Below are positions 36,298 through 45,812 of a stretch of 64,000 bases of DNA, piece by piece. The position numbers were made by a program, and so were the translations under genes. The stretch spans positions 40,570 through 104,569 of the forward strand of contig JAJEGW010000061.1 in the NCBI GenBank assembly GCA_022819605.1. Reading direction: 5' to 3'. The notes under the pieces were generated by a model, which saw only the letters and a list, made by a program, of their open reading frames with translations, ran no database searches and was not told the origin of the DNA. Source of the DNA: Silicimonas sp. Its GTDB lineage: Bacteria > Pseudomonadota > Alphaproteobacteria > Rhodobacterales > Rhodobacteraceae. The number at the start of each line of letters is the position of its first letter. Position 1 is the stretch's first letter.

Positions 36298-37599
36298 TCA
36301 CCTCATCTGTCCTGGCAGGAACAGGGCGATCTCCGGGAATGCGACAAGCAGTGCAAGGCAGACCGCCATTGCGAACCAGAACGGCAGGACACCTCGAAAG
36401 ATCGTGCTCATGGGAACGCCCGCAGCAACGCCTTTGACGACAAAGACGTTGATGCCGACGGGCGGCGTGATCAGTCCCATCTCGATCACGACTACGCAGA
36501 TCACCCCGAACCAGATCGGGTCAAACCCGACGCCGGCGATGATCGGGAACACGACCGGCATCGTGACGACGAGCATGGCGAGCCCGTCGAAGAACATGCC
36601 AAGAATGATGTAGCCAATCAGGATCAAGGTCAGGGTTCCGTAGGGTCCGAGGCCGAACTCCTGAAGCTGCAACGCGAGGGTCTCGGGAATGTGCGTGAGT
36701 GCCAGGAACGGCCCGAAGACATGCGCTCCGATAATGATCAGGTACAGCATGGCGGTCGTCGTCACCGTCTCAAGCAGGATTTCGGGAACCTCGCGGAACT
36801 TCACGGCACCGGTCCCAAGCGCTAGAATCGAGACAAGAGTTGCTCCCACGCCGGCGGCCTCGACTGGCGTGAAGACACCAAGATATATGCCGCCAATGGA
36901 CGCCAGGATGACCCCGATCAGCGGCAGTGATCTGAGGGACGCCATCAGTTTCTCGACGGCAGTCGTGCTTGGACCAACCGGACCGGCATCGGGACGTATC
37001 GACGTGACCGTCAAAATGACAGCCACGAAGAGGAGCGAAAGCAGAATGCCGGGCAAGATGCCCGCGATGAAGAGCTTGCCGATGCTCTCTTCGGTCAGGA
37101 TCGCGTAAAGCACGAAGCCTGTGGATGGCGGGATCAGTATGCCAAGCGTACCACCTGCTGCGACTGAACCCGTCGCAAGGCCGTCGGCATAGCCGAACCG
37201 CTTCATTTCGGGCAGGGCGACCTTCCCGATAGTCACTGCAGTTGCGACGGATGAACCTGACACGGCAGCAAAGGCGGCGCAGCCCAGAACCGTTGATGAT
37301 GCCAATCCGCCCCGCAACCTGCCAACCCAGGCATATGCCGCTTCGTATAGTCGCTGGGAATAGCCTGCCGCCCCGGCCATGTTGCCCATGAGCACAAAGA
37401 GCGGAATGATCGAAAGCGAATAGGCCGTAATCGACGTGTAGGTCTCCGACGACATCGTGGCGATCGCCGCCCGCAGGCCGTCGATGACCCAAATCCCTCC
37501 GAAGCCGACAACAAGAAGTGCCATGCCCACCGGCAATCGCGCGACAAGGCAAAAGAACAGCGCGACGATGCCCCAGGCTCCGATCAGGGTTTCACTCAT
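36298..37599 (-). CDS. TRAP transporter large permease (DctM type)
   Basis: A 433-residue permease with about twelve helices that drives solute entry with sodium or proton. ARLPVGMALLVVG, LSIIPLFVLMGNMAGAAG, GTLGILIPPSTGFVLYAILTE, FTPVEAAGVGA and the C-terminal GLITPPVGINVFVVKG are typical DctM blocks. The ATG at 37599 overlaps the DctQ stop by 8 bases. The TRAP gene order is P-Q-M in one operon, divergent from a dehydratase gene. Confidence 0.94.
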   Translation of the reverse strand: MSETLIGAWGIVALFFCLVARLPVGMALLVVGFGGIWVIDGLRAAIATMSSETYTSITAYSLSIIPLFVLMGNMAGAAGYSQRLYEAAYAWVGRLRGGLASSTVLGCAAFAAVSGSSVATAVTIGKVALPEMKRFGYADGLATGSVAAGGTLGILIPPSTGFVLYAILTEESIGKLFIAGILPGILLSLLFVAVILTVTSIRPDAGPVGPSTTAVEKLMASLRSLPLIGVILASIGGIYLGVFTPVEAAGVGATLVSILALGTGAVKFREVPEILLETVTTTAMLYLIIIGAHVFGPFLALTHIPETLALQLQEFGLGPYGTLTLILIGYIILGMFFDGLAMLVVTMPVVFPIIAGVGFDPIWFGVICVVVIEMGLITPPVGINVFVVKGVAAGVPMSTIFRGVLPFWFAMAVCLALLVAFPEIALFLPGQMR

Positions 37600-38107
37600 A
37601 GTCGGTAACGCCTTGCCGAAACTGTCCGACCAACTGTCCGGCGAGAACCACCGCGAAGAGACCCATGCCAAAGGTAATTGCGCCATACGCAATCCAGACC
37701 GGAATCTCTATCATGTTGGTGACGTCGTCGTACTCGTGGGCATCCAGCATCTTGTCCCAGGACTTCCGGACGAGGAGGAAGAGCACGAAGCATGAGACGA
37801 CGCGGGCAAAGACGTCGCCCGCAAACCTGCCCAGCGCCCCGATCCTGTGATCCAGGAAGTCCACGCGGATGTGCCCGTTCTGAAACGTGGTGAGGGGCAT
37901 CGCCGCCATGACCACGAGCGACATTCCGATTTCAACCAGTTCCTGGTCGCCGAGAATGGGCTGATTGAGCACGTAACGGGCGAACACTGCGGTGCTGACC
38001 AGGAGCACCAACCCGAAAAGGACGAGGCCGCCCAAGAGAGCGACCCCGTTGAGAAGGCGCTCAGGAGACCCCCAAACGCCCGGAAAGCTGCCTTGATCGT
38101 CAGCCAT
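37592..38107 (-). CDS. TRAP transporter small permease (DctQ type)
   Basis: A 171-residue protein with four helices. VFARYVLNQPILGDQELVE and the HIRVDFLDHR segment are the usual DctQ signatures. The ATG at 38107 overlaps the DctP stop (TAATG) by one base, which fixes this start over an upstream in-frame codon. Confidence 0.92.
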   Translation of the reverse strand: MADDQGSFPGVWGSPERLLNGVALLGGLVLFGLVLLVSTAVFARYVLNQPILGDQELVEIGMSLVVMAAMPLTTFQNGHIRVDFLDHRIGALGRFAGDVFARVVSCFVLFLLVRKSWDKMLDAHEYDDVTNMIEIPVWIAYGAITFGMGLFAVVLAGQLVGQFRQGVTDYE

Positions 38108-39093
38108 TACTGCCGCAATGCGGCGGCCCACCCCGAGGCGTCGATCCCCTCGGCATCAAGTTCAGCAATCACTTCGGCGGCAAGGTTGTCGCTCGCCGCA
38201 TTGAACTCGGCGGCAGCTTCCGCCGAAAGCGTGTGGACTTCGCCGCCCTCGGCGACCCACTTCTTCAGCGACTTTTCAGAGGCATTTGTCATGGTGACTC
38301 GACCGCCTTCGGACATCTCGGCACCGGTCAACTCGGTCAGCTTGGCCTGGGTATCGGCATCCAGCGCTTCCCAGCTGTCGCGGTTCATGACCAGCATGAA
38401 CACGGAGTTCGTGGCATTCATGCCAGCGGTGATGTGCTTGGTCACTTCGCCGAGCTTGAAGCTCGTCAGCACGGAGGCGTCCACGAGGGTGCCGTCCACG
38501 ACGCCGGTGTCCATCGACTGGTAGACCTGCGTGATCGGCATTGAGACGGCGGTCGCTCCCCAAGCTTCAACAAGTCGGCCAGTGTTCTTGGACGGCACGC
38601 GGATCTTCAGGCCAGCCAGATCGGAAAGCGATTCGATCTTCTTTTCGTGCATCAACAGCATGGCATCGCCGGCCGTCCAGAGTCCCAACAGCACGACACG
38701 GCGGAATTCCTTGTCGAGCATGTCGATGTTGGCCCAAATCGCCTCGGTCTTGTTCACGCCAGGCTTCACGATGCCCGGAACCTCGACCAGCAGCGTCTGC
38801 TTGAACTGTGACGCCGTATAGCCCGGCAGGGCGTACACGATGTCGGCCACGCCGTCGATGACGCGGTCATACTGCTTTACCGGACCTGGACCAAGCTCGC
38901 CGCCCGGATAGACGCGTATGGTCGTCGCACCTCCGGTTGCTTCTGCCAGCTTCTCCGCAAGCGGCACGAACATTTCAATGTGCAGATGGTACTTGGTAGA
39001 TGAAAAATGGGCGAGCTTGAGTTCCTCTGCATGCGCCATTGCACCGATGGCAAGCGCGGCCAGGCTGCCGAAAATGGGTCTTATGACAGTCAT
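38107..39093 (-). CDS. TRAP transporter substrate-binding protein (DctP type)
   Basis: A 328-residue periplasmic receptor with a signal peptide ending at about AHA-EEL (residue 22). DctP features are LKIRVPSKNTGRLVEAWGATAVSMP (the Arg carboxylate ligand) and the QVYQSMDTGVVDGTL loop. Ligands of the family are organic or sugar acids. A strong GGGAGGAG lies upstream of the start. Divergent promoters for this operon and the dehydratase gene must share bases 39094-39219. The neighbours suggest a sugar-acid ligand (inference). Confidence 0.93.
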   Translation of the reverse strand: MTVIRPIFGSLAALAIGAMAHAEELKLAHFSSTKYHLHIEMFVPLAEKLAEATGGATTIRVYPGGELGPGPVKQYDRVIDGVADIVYALPGYTASQFKQTLLVEVPGIVKPGVNKTEAIWANIDMLDKEFRRVVLLGLWTAGDAMLLMHEKKIESLSDLAGLKIRVPSKNTGRLVEAWGATAVSMPITQVYQSMDTGVVDGTLVDASVLTSFKLGEVTKHITAGMNATNSVFMLVMNRDSWEALDADTQAKLTELTGAEMSEGGRVTMTNASEKSLKKWVAEGGEVHTLSAEAAAEFNAASDNLAAEVIAELDAEGIDASGWAAALRQ

Positions 39094-39219
39094 CGTCTCC
39101 TCCCTTATGATAAATCCCTGTCAAGTGCAGGATTGCGCACGCGGTAGCGACACCGAACGGATCCTGCCTGCACCCCTGTGTGGCGACTCTTGCCGCTCGC
39201 GTCAAGGCAACCGGAATCC

Positions 39220-41102
39220 ATGGGCGCGACCCCAAGCATTCGTCGAAGGATCGAGACTGGAACCCATCATGAACTCAAGCCGGATCACGAATGGACAACA
39301 GGCCGCGACGAAGGCAGGATCGGGCCTAAGGACGAACGCTACTGGAAACGCCGATACGGAGCACATGCCTTGGCCGTAAAACAATACGAAGACCTGCGAT
39401 CCGCCCGGTGGTTCAAGCCCGACGACCTGAGATCCATGGGCCATCGGAGCCGCGCGATGCAGATGGGCCTGTCCCGTGATGACTGGGAAGGGAAGCCCGT
39501 CATTGCCATCATCAACACGTGGTCCGATCTTTCGCCATGCCACCACCACCTTAGAGATCGCGCGGAATGGGTTCGGCGCGGCATCCTACAGGCGGGCGGC
39601 ATGCCCGCCGAACTGCCCGTGCACGACTTTTCCGAGCAGCTCCTCAAGCCACCTCGATGCTCTATCGCAACATGGGTGCGATGGAGGTGGAGGAAGCCCT
39701 GCGCTCTCATCCGGTCGACGGTGCCGTCCTGATGGGAGGCTGCGACAAGTCCACCCCTGCCCTTGTCATGGGCGCGATCTCGATGGGCCTCCCGTTCATC
39801 TTCATGCCGGCCGGAGCGATGCTGAGGGGCAACCATGCCGGCAAGACGCTGGGCTCGGGCACGGATGTCTGGAAGTACTGGGATGCACGCCGCGCGGGGA
39901 CTGTCGACAAGGCGGAGTGGGACGGCATCCAAGGCGGCATCGCGCGCAGCTACGGCACGTGCATGACGATGGGCACGGCCTCCACGATGATGTCGATCGC
40001 GGAAGGGTTTGGCCTCGCGTTGCCGGGCGCATCGTCGATTCCCGCACCCGATGCAGCGCACAAGCGCATGGCTGCGGAATGCGGCCGTCGCGCGGTCGAA
40101 ATGGTCTGGGAGGACCTGACCCCCGGAAAGGTCGTGACTGCCGCCGCCGTGCGAAACGCCACCGTCGTGGCCATGGCCACCGGCTGCTCGACAAACGCCA
40201 TAATCCACCTCATTGCCATGGCCCGCCGTGCGGGCATCGACTGGGGACTCGACGACATAGACGCGATAGGCCACGACGTTCCAGTGATCGCGAATGTCCG
40301 GCCAAGCGGCACCGAGTACCTGATGGAGGACTTCTTCTACGCGGGCGGCCTGCCGGCGCTGATGAAGGAAGTCAGCGCCCACCTCCACCTCACGGCCATA
40401 ACTGTCACTGGCAAGTCACTTGGCGAAGGCATCCTGGAGGCGGTGAACTACAACGACGATGTCATTCGGCCCCTGTCGAATCCGGTCTATCATGAGGGTT
40501 CGCTGGCGGTGCTGCGTGGCAATCTCGCGCCCGACGGCGCGGTGATCAAGCCAGCGGCCATGGACCCCAGGTTCCAGACTCACGCCGGCCCGGCAATTGT
40601 TGCAGACAGCTACGCCGAACTGCGAAAGATCATCGATGACGAGAACTACCCCATGACGCCGGACCACGTGCTCGTCCTCCGCAACGCGGGGCCTCAAGGC
40701 GGACCGGGCATGCCGGAATGGGGCATGATCCCGATGCCCAAGGCCCTGCTCAAGCAGGGATGCCGCGACATGGTGCGGCTTTCGGATGCCCGGATGTCGG
40801 GCACGTCCTATGGCGCCTGCATCCTTCATGTGGCGCCGGAGGCCTTCATCGGCGGACCCTTGGCACTGATCAGGGACGGGGACGTCATCGAGATGGACAT
40901 TCCGAAGCGCACGCTCAACGTGAAGGTACCCGACGCGGAACTCGAACAACGCCGCGCTGAATGGAAGCCGCCCGAGCCGCGCTACGAACGCGGCTATGGC
41001 TGGATGTTTGCGCGGCATGTCGAGCAGGCAGACAAGGGATGCGATTTCGACTTCCTCCGCACGGATTTCGGAGCTCCCGTCCCCGAACCGGAAATCAACT
41101 GA
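39220..41102 (+). pseudogene. IlvD/Edd-family dehydratase (arabonate dehydratase-like) with a one-base frameshift
   Basis: The N-terminal part is read in one frame from ATG 39220 to about 39650 (RWFKPDDLRSMGHRSRA, IINTWSDLSPCHHHLRDRAE). The rest is read in the next frame from about 39651 to 41102. Joined, they form a Fe-S dehydratase of normal length (about 625 residues with an N-terminal extension). The frame break lies in AAGCC-ACCTCGATG, where one base is missing before the TSMLYRNMGAMEVEEALRSH motif. Cluster cysteines in DLSPC, GGCDKSTP and GTCMTMGTAST are present. Sugar-acid dehydration is the likely role; the RraA-like and FAH-like genes follow in one operon. Either the gene is inactive or the break is a sequencing error. 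Confidence 0.88.
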
Positions 41103-41185
41103 CGCGAGAGAAAATCCGGATCCATCCCGCGCGAGAGGGACTCTTCGGCCGGGTCATGGGCAGCTGCACAGAACGAGGGGCGCGA

Positions 41186-41902
41186 ATGACGGTTTCAGAC
41201 GATGCGATTCAGAGACTCCGGCACGTGTCGGTGGCGACGCTGGCCACCGCGCTGTTCAAGAGGGGCCTGAGGCGACAGGTCGTTCAGGGCGTCACACCCG
41301 TGATCCCCAAGGGCCGCAACATGGTCGGCCCCGCCTTCACGCTGCGCTACATGCCCGCGCGCGAGGACAGGAACCAGCTTTCGGAGTTCCAGAATCCGAG
41401 GCATCCGCAACGTCACGCGATCGAGACCTGCCCGCCCGGCCACGTCCTTGTCATGGACAGCAGGAATGACACGCGGGCCGCAAGCGCTGGCGATATCCTG
41501 ATCACGAGGCTCATGGTCAGGGGCGGAGAGGGCGTCGTGACTGACGGCGGTTTCAGGGACGCACACGCCATCGGTGCCCTGGACATTCCCGCCTACCACC
41601 AGCGCCCTTCGGCACCGACAAATCTCACGCACCACGAGGCGATCGAGATCAATTGCCCGGTTGGCTGCGGCGATGCACCGGTGTTTCCAGGCGACATCGT
41701 CGTGGGCGACGATGAAGGCGTGATCGTGATTCCGGCGCATCTTGCCGAAGAGGTGGCAATCGAGGCCCATGAGATGACCGAATACGAGACCTTTGTGGCG
41801 GAACAGGTTCGCGCCGGCGAAACGATCATCGGGCTCTACCCCGCAACCCGCCAGGAGAACATCGAGAAGTACGAAGCATGGCGAGAGGCAAGAAAGCGGT
41901 GA
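41186..41902 (+). CDS. RraA-family aldolase/regulator-like protein
   Basis: A 238-residue RraA-like protein. SVATLATALFKRGLR, GRNMVGPAFTLRYMP, GHVLVMDSRNDTRAASAGDIL, GEGVVTDGGFRDA (active-site Arg-Asp of HMG/CHA aldolases) and PGDIVVGDDEGVIVIP are the family blocks. Close relatives are oxaloacetate decarboxylases or 4-hydroxy-4-methyl-2-oxoglutarate aldolases. The ATG at 41186 has GAGGGG upstream. It lies in an operon between the dehydratase and the FAH-family gene, so cleavage of a keto acid product is plausible. Confidence 0.9.
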   Translation: MTVSDDAIQRLRHVSVATLATALFKRGLRRQVVQGVTPVIPKGRNMVGPAFTLRYMPAREDRNQLSEFQNPRHPQRHAIETCPPGHVLVMDSRNDTRAASAGDILITRLMVRGGEGVVTDGGFRDAHAIGALDIPAYHQRPSAPTNLTHHEAIEINCPVGCGDAPVFPGDIVVGDDEGVIVIPAHLAEEVAIEAHEMTEYETFVAEQVRAGETIIGLYPATRQENIEKYEAWREARKR

Positions 41903-43041
41903 ATTTTCTCTCAGACGAAGAGATGTCCGGCACCTGGGTCGGGCGCGTGTGGCGACCGGGAATTGGCCCGTCTGTCGTGACGCTGCGGAACGGAATCGTG
42001 GCTGACATCACGTCGCGGACCGCGCCAACAGTCAGGGACGTGCTGGAGATGGACGACCCTGTGGACCATGTGCGCGGCTCCGAGGGCGAAGTCACCGGCT
42101 CACTTGATGCGGTGTGCGGTGCATCGGAAAGGGAAGACAGCCTGACCTGGCTGGCTCCTTGCGACCTTCAGGCGGTCAAGGCCTGTGGCGTGACCTTTGC
42201 CAGGTCCATGGTTGAGCGCGTGATCGAGGAACAGGCCGCCGGTGATCCGGCCAAGGCGGAGGCGGTACGCAGCCGCGTGCGCAAGATCGTCGGCAACACG
42301 CTCAACGAGATCGTGGCAGGCTCGGAAAACGCGGCGCAGGTGAAGCAGGAACTGATCGCGGAGGGCCTCTGGTCGCAATACCTCGAGGTCGGAATCGGCC
42401 CAGATGCGGAAGTGTTCTCGAAAGCACAGCCCCTGTCATCAGTCGGCACATGCGCTGAAATCGGTCTCCACCCCGTGTCGACTTGGAACAACCCGGAGCC
42501 CGAGATTGTTCTGGCCGTGAATTCGAAGGGAACCTGCCACGGCGCAACGCTTGGCAACGACGTCAACTTGCGGGATATCGAAGGCCGGTCAGCTCTCCTG
42601 CTTCCCATGGCCAAGGACAACAACGCGAGTTGCGCCATCGGCCCCATGATCCGCCTGTTCGACGAGACCTATTCCATGGATGACGTGCGCAGTGCCGAGT
42701 TGAACCTGCGAGTCGAGGGCGAGGACGGGTTCGTGCTGGAAGGCCGGAGCCTCATGTCCGAAATCAGCCGGGATCCCCTTGATCTCATCGCGCAGGTCAT
42801 CGGGCGGCATCACCAGTATCCGGACGGGTTCGTGCTCTTCCTCGGCACGCTGTTCGCGCCCATCGAGGACCGGGACGAACCCGGCCAGGGATTCACGCAC
42901 AAGCTGGGCGACCGGGTCACGATCTCCTCCAAGGGACTTGGCGTCTTGCACAACACGGTGCGGCTCTCGACCGAATGTCCTCCGTGGGACTTCGGGCTGG
43001 CTGATCTCATGCGCAACCTTGCAGCTCGAGACCTCGTCTGA
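41878..43041 (+). CDS. FAH-family hydrolase/dehydratase (AraD1-like)
   Basis: A 387-residue protein of the fumarylacetoacetate hydrolase superfamily. ACGVTFARSMVERV (active-site His replaced by Thr-Phe), ELIAEGLWSQYLEVGIGPDAEVF, the metal-ligand run WNNPEPEIVLAVNSKG and GHATLGNDVNLRDIEGRSA-like sequence fit the AraD1/2-keto-3-deoxyarabonate dehydratase branch. The gene overlaps RraA by 25 bases from ATG 41878. An alternative GTG at 41899 with GAGGC upstream overlaps the stop by 4 bases (GTGA) and may be the real start. It is the last of the three-gene unit. Confidence 0.85.
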   Translation: MARGKKAVNFLSDEEMSGTWVGRVWRPGIGPSVVTLRNGIVADITSRTAPTVRDVLEMDDPVDHVRGSEGEVTGSLDAVCGASEREDSLTWLAPCDLQAVKACGVTFARSMVERVIEEQAAGDPAKAEAVRSRVRKIVGNTLNEIVAGSENAAQVKQELIAEGLWSQYLEVGIGPDAEVFSKAQPLSSVGTCAEIGLHPVSTWNNPEPEIVLAVNSKGTCHGATLGNDVNLRDIEGRSALLLPMAKDNNASCAIGPMIRLFDETYSMDDVRSAELNLRVEGEDGFVLEGRSLMSEISRDPLDLIAQVIGRHHQYPDGFVLFLGTLFAPIEDRDEPGQGFTHKLGDRVTISSKGLGVLHNTVRLSTECPPWDFGLADLMRNLAARDLV

Positions 43042-43099
43042 GGGCAGGTCTCGAAGCCGCACGCACGGTTCATCGCATCGAATGCCTCATGGAACTCGA

Positions 43100-43129
43100 T
43101 GCCCCCGGAAAAGTCGTCCCCCGGGGGCA
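43100..43129. terminator. Hairpin between the convergent FAH and SoxF genes
   Basis: TGCCCCCGG (43100-43108) pairs perfectly with CCGGGGGCA (43121-43129). It lies between converging genes and may serve both strands. No T tract follows. Confidence 0.5.
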
Positions 43130-43159
43130 GTCAATGCGGCATGCAGGTCTGGTTTCAGG

Positions 43160-44428
43160 TCAGCCAAAAATGTCGGCCGTAATGCCCACATACCAGCCTT
43201 CGGACTCCTCGTATGTCGCCTTCCGGAGAGCAGCATCCTCGCCCGTCTGGCTGATGAATCCGTCGACCTTGGCGATCTTTTCCGGCGTCGCCTCGTACGT
43301 GGCGCCGACTTTCACGCCGTCATTGCTTGCGATAAGCGACCAGCACGTGTTCGAGAACCTGGCCGGGAACACCTTTGATCCGGTCAGGGCGCCCCGGACG
43401 GCATTGGCGCAGACCTTGGCCTGGCTGTTTGCCGAGAAGCCCGACTTGGGCATGTCGCCCTGCTGGCTCGCGTCGCCCAGAACGTGAACGTCCGGATCCG
43501 CCTTGCTTGACATGTCGACCGCATTGACCGGAGCCCAGTTGCCGTCCGTCACGCCAGCGACTTCCGCGATCCGTCCTGCCTTCATGGCAGGAATGACGTT
43601 GACCACGTCGGCATTCTCAACCTGGCCGTCAATGTCCACGGTCATTGCGTCAGGATCAACGGAAATGTTCCCGCCCCCGAAGTCCGGACCGAGGCGGCTG
43701 ATCATGCCGCCATAGTGCTTCTCCCAGCCTTCCTCGAACAGCGCCTGCTTGGAGAACTTCTCCTTTGGATCGGCGATCAGGATCTTTGCCGTCGGATTGT
43801 TGTTCTTCAGCAAGTGCGCGACCATGGAAACGCGCTCGTAGGGCCCCGGCGGACACCTAAAGGGGTTCGGCGGTGCCACCATGATGAATAGTCCGCCTTC
43901 CTTCATCCCCATGAGCTGAGCCCTGAGGAGCTCGGTCTGCGAACCGGCCTTGTAGGCATGCGGCATCTTGTTCTGGGCCGATACATCCCATCCCGGCACC
44001 GAGCCATCGACGAAATCAATGCCCGGAGAGAGGATCAACTTGTCATAGTCGAGCGTCGCGCCGCCGGCGAGCGTCACCGTCTTCGCGCTGCGGTCAACGT
44101 CCACGGCCCAGTCATGCACCACGTTGACTCCGTGAGCACTCGCAAGCGTGCCGTAGCTGTGACCGATGTCCGAGACTTCCTTGAAGCCTCCCAGGTAGAG
44201 ATTCGAAAAAAAGCAGGTGTAGTAGGTCCGCGTCGGCTCGACGAGCGCAACGTCGATCGCGCCGTCGCTGTCCTTGGCGACATAGCGCGCAGCGGTCGCG
44301 CCGCCCGCGCCGCCGCCAATCACGACGACGCGTGGTCGCCCGTGTGAAGCGCCCCATACGGCGGGTGCGGCAAGCGAGGCGGTGGCCCCTGCCGAGCTTG
44401 CCAGAAACGATCTTCTGTTCAGTGACAT
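43160..44428 (-). CDS. Flavocytochrome c sulfide dehydrogenase flavoprotein (SoxF/FccB type)
   Basis: A 422-residue periplasmic flavoprotein that oxidises sulfide. A Tat signal (NRRSFLASS) starts it. The FAD motif VVVIGGGAGG lies at 34-43. Cys72 in YYTCFFSN is the probable covalent flavin cysteine. The redox-active cysteine pair is Cys192 in FRCPPGPYER and Cys362 in NTCWS. The ATG at 44428 has AAGGAGGG upstream. It follows the diheme cytochrome gene by 19 bases, the expected electron partner. Confidence 0.93.
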   Translation of the reverse strand: MSLNRRSFLASSAGATASLAAPAVWGASHGRPRVVVIGGGAGGATAARYVAKDSDGAIDVALVEPTRTYYTCFFSNLYLGGFKEVSDIGHSYGTLASAHGVNVVHDWAVDVDRSAKTVTLAGGATLDYDKLILSPGIDFVDGSVPGWDVSAQNKMPHAYKAGSQTELLRAQLMGMKEGGLFIMVAPPNPFRCPPGPYERVSMVAHLLKNNNPTAKILIADPKEKFSKQALFEEGWEKHYGGMISRLGPDFGGGNISVDPDAMTVDIDGQVENADVVNVIPAMKAGRIAEVAGVTDGNWAPVNAVDMSSKADPDVHVLGDASQQGDMPKSGFSANSQAKVCANAVRGALTGSKVFPARFSNTCWSLIASNDGVKVGATYEATPEKIAKVDGFISQTGEDAALRKATYEESEGWYVGITADIFG

Positions 44429-44447
44429 GTTTCCCTCCTTGAAATTG

Positions 44448-45341
44448 TCAGTCTTCGAGAGCCGCAAAGTAGGCGGCCAACGCCGCGATTTCCTCGTTGC
44501 CAAGGCGTCCGGCAACCATGTTCATGACGGGATGCTCGCGTACGCCAAGCTTGTAGGCATGCATAACCGTCACGAACCTGTCTTCCGCCCAACGCACGAT
44601 GGATGGAATGCCGTCGTCATCTCCATCCGCCTGATGGCAGGTCGTGCACTCGGATGACAGGTATTCGCCGTACTCCGGATCACCCTCAATGTCGAGCACC
44701 GATGAATCGAGCGCGACTTCGGGGGCGGCTTCGGAAGCGTCGCCGTCTCCGGCGCCGACGGGAGATTCCGAGAACGACTTGAGGTACGCAATGGTGGCGG
44801 CGATTTCGTCCTCCGACTTGAGTCCGGCAAAGGACATCTTGGTGCCTCTCAGGTACACGCGCGGCTTTGCGAGATATCCGGCAAGTTCCTCCTCGTTCCA
44901 GATGAGGCCGCGCATGCCTGCCGCCTTCATTGCCTTTGAGTAGTTGAAGCCACTCACGCTTGCCGCGACGCGACCGACGACTCCATTCAAGGTCGGCCCG
45001 GCGCGGTTCTTTGCATCCTCGCCGACCTGATGGCAGGCCCTGCACTTCCTGAATGCCCTTTCGCCTGCGGCAACGCGTTCGGAAACCGGCGAGGTCATCG
45101 CAGCTTCGTCAATTCCGGATGGCAGTTCGGCGGTCTCGTTCGCCGCGACGTCGGCATCGCCGATGCTCTCCGTGACTTCCTTGGGAGCAACTTCCTGCTG
45201 CACGGCCGTTGGACCGGACATGTGCGCTGAGGCTGATGCCGGCACCGTCTCGACGAGCCGATTGGCAAACACGTATGCCGAAATGAGGACAACCGCCACG
45301 CCCGCAATCGACGGAATGAAGACGCCAAGAAACCTCAACAT
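44448..45341 (-). CDS. Membrane-anchored diheme cytochrome c (SoxE/FccA-like)
   Basis: A 297-residue protein with an N-terminal hydrophobic helix (residues 4-25), a Ser/Pro/acidic linker, then two heme c sites. CRACH is at 100-104 and CTTCH at 232-236. Methionine ligand candidates are KMSFAG at 169 and the NMVAG near 275. The first domain resembles class I cytochrome c2; the second is shorter. The ATG at 45341 follows ACGGGGAAA. Likely role: take electrons from the flavoprotein encoded just downstream. Confidence 0.88.
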   Translation of the reverse strand: MLRFLGVFIPSIAGVAVVLISAYVFANRLVETVPASASAHMSGPTAVQQEVAPKEVTESIGDADVAANETAELPSGIDEAAMTSPVSERVAAGERAFRKCRACHQVGEDAKNRAGPTLNGVVGRVAASVSGFNYSKAMKAAGMRGLIWNEEELAGYLAKPRVYLRGTKMSFAGLKSEDEIAATIAYLKSFSESPVGAGDGDASEAAPEVALDSSVLDIEGDPEYGEYLSSECTTCHQADGDDDGIPSIVRWAEDRFVTVMHAYKLGVREHPVMNMVAGRLGNEEIAALAAYFAALED

Positions 45342-45470
45342 TTTCCCCGTCTCCGCGCTCGCTCGCGACCCAAGACCGGGCGCCGTGTCCGCGGTGGATC
45401 GCATTTGCGCGACGCACTTCCCGAAGCCTGGGGATAGTCGCTAGACGTGCGCGGCCGAGACATGTGCCTG

Positions 45471-45800
45471 TCAACCGACCTCGATCCGCCTCGACAGGGT
45501 ATAGACGTCACCGTCGTCATCGTACCACGTGAAGACAAACTCGCCCGACTCCGGCACCTTGGACTCGAACTGAAAGTACGGATTGCTCGAAATCGCCGGT
45601 TCCATCTGCACATCGATCACCGAATGGCCGTTAAATTCCGCAGTGAACCGGTTGATGATTGACCGCGGCACGACGTTGCCGTCGCTGTCCTTGCGCTGGC
45701 CGGATTCCATCTTGTGGTTGATCAGCGTCCTGATCGTGATCGTGTCACCGGCGGAGGCCGTCTTCGGAAGCTTGACGCGGGGCGTGACTCCTGTTGCCAT
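45471..45800 (-). CDS. soxZ: Thiosulfate oxidation carrier subunit SoxZ
   Basis: A 109-residue all-beta periplasmic protein that pairs with SoxY. PRVKLPKTASAGDTITIRTLI, MESGQRKDSDGNVVPRSIIN and the FEFTW-like C-terminal part (FVFTWYDDDGDVYT) are typical. It lies 12 bases after soxY. Confidence 0.94.
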   Translation of the reverse strand: MATGVTPRVKLPKTASAGDTITIRTLINHKMESGQRKDSDGNVVPRSIINRFTAEFNGHSVIDVQMEPAISSNPYFQFESKVPESGEFVFTWYDDDGDVYTLSRRIEVG

Positions 45801-45812
45801 GTCTCGTCCTCC

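Noticed and set aside
39339..40388. Minus-strand open frame of 349 codons
   Set aside because: Antisense to the IlvD/Edd dehydratase.
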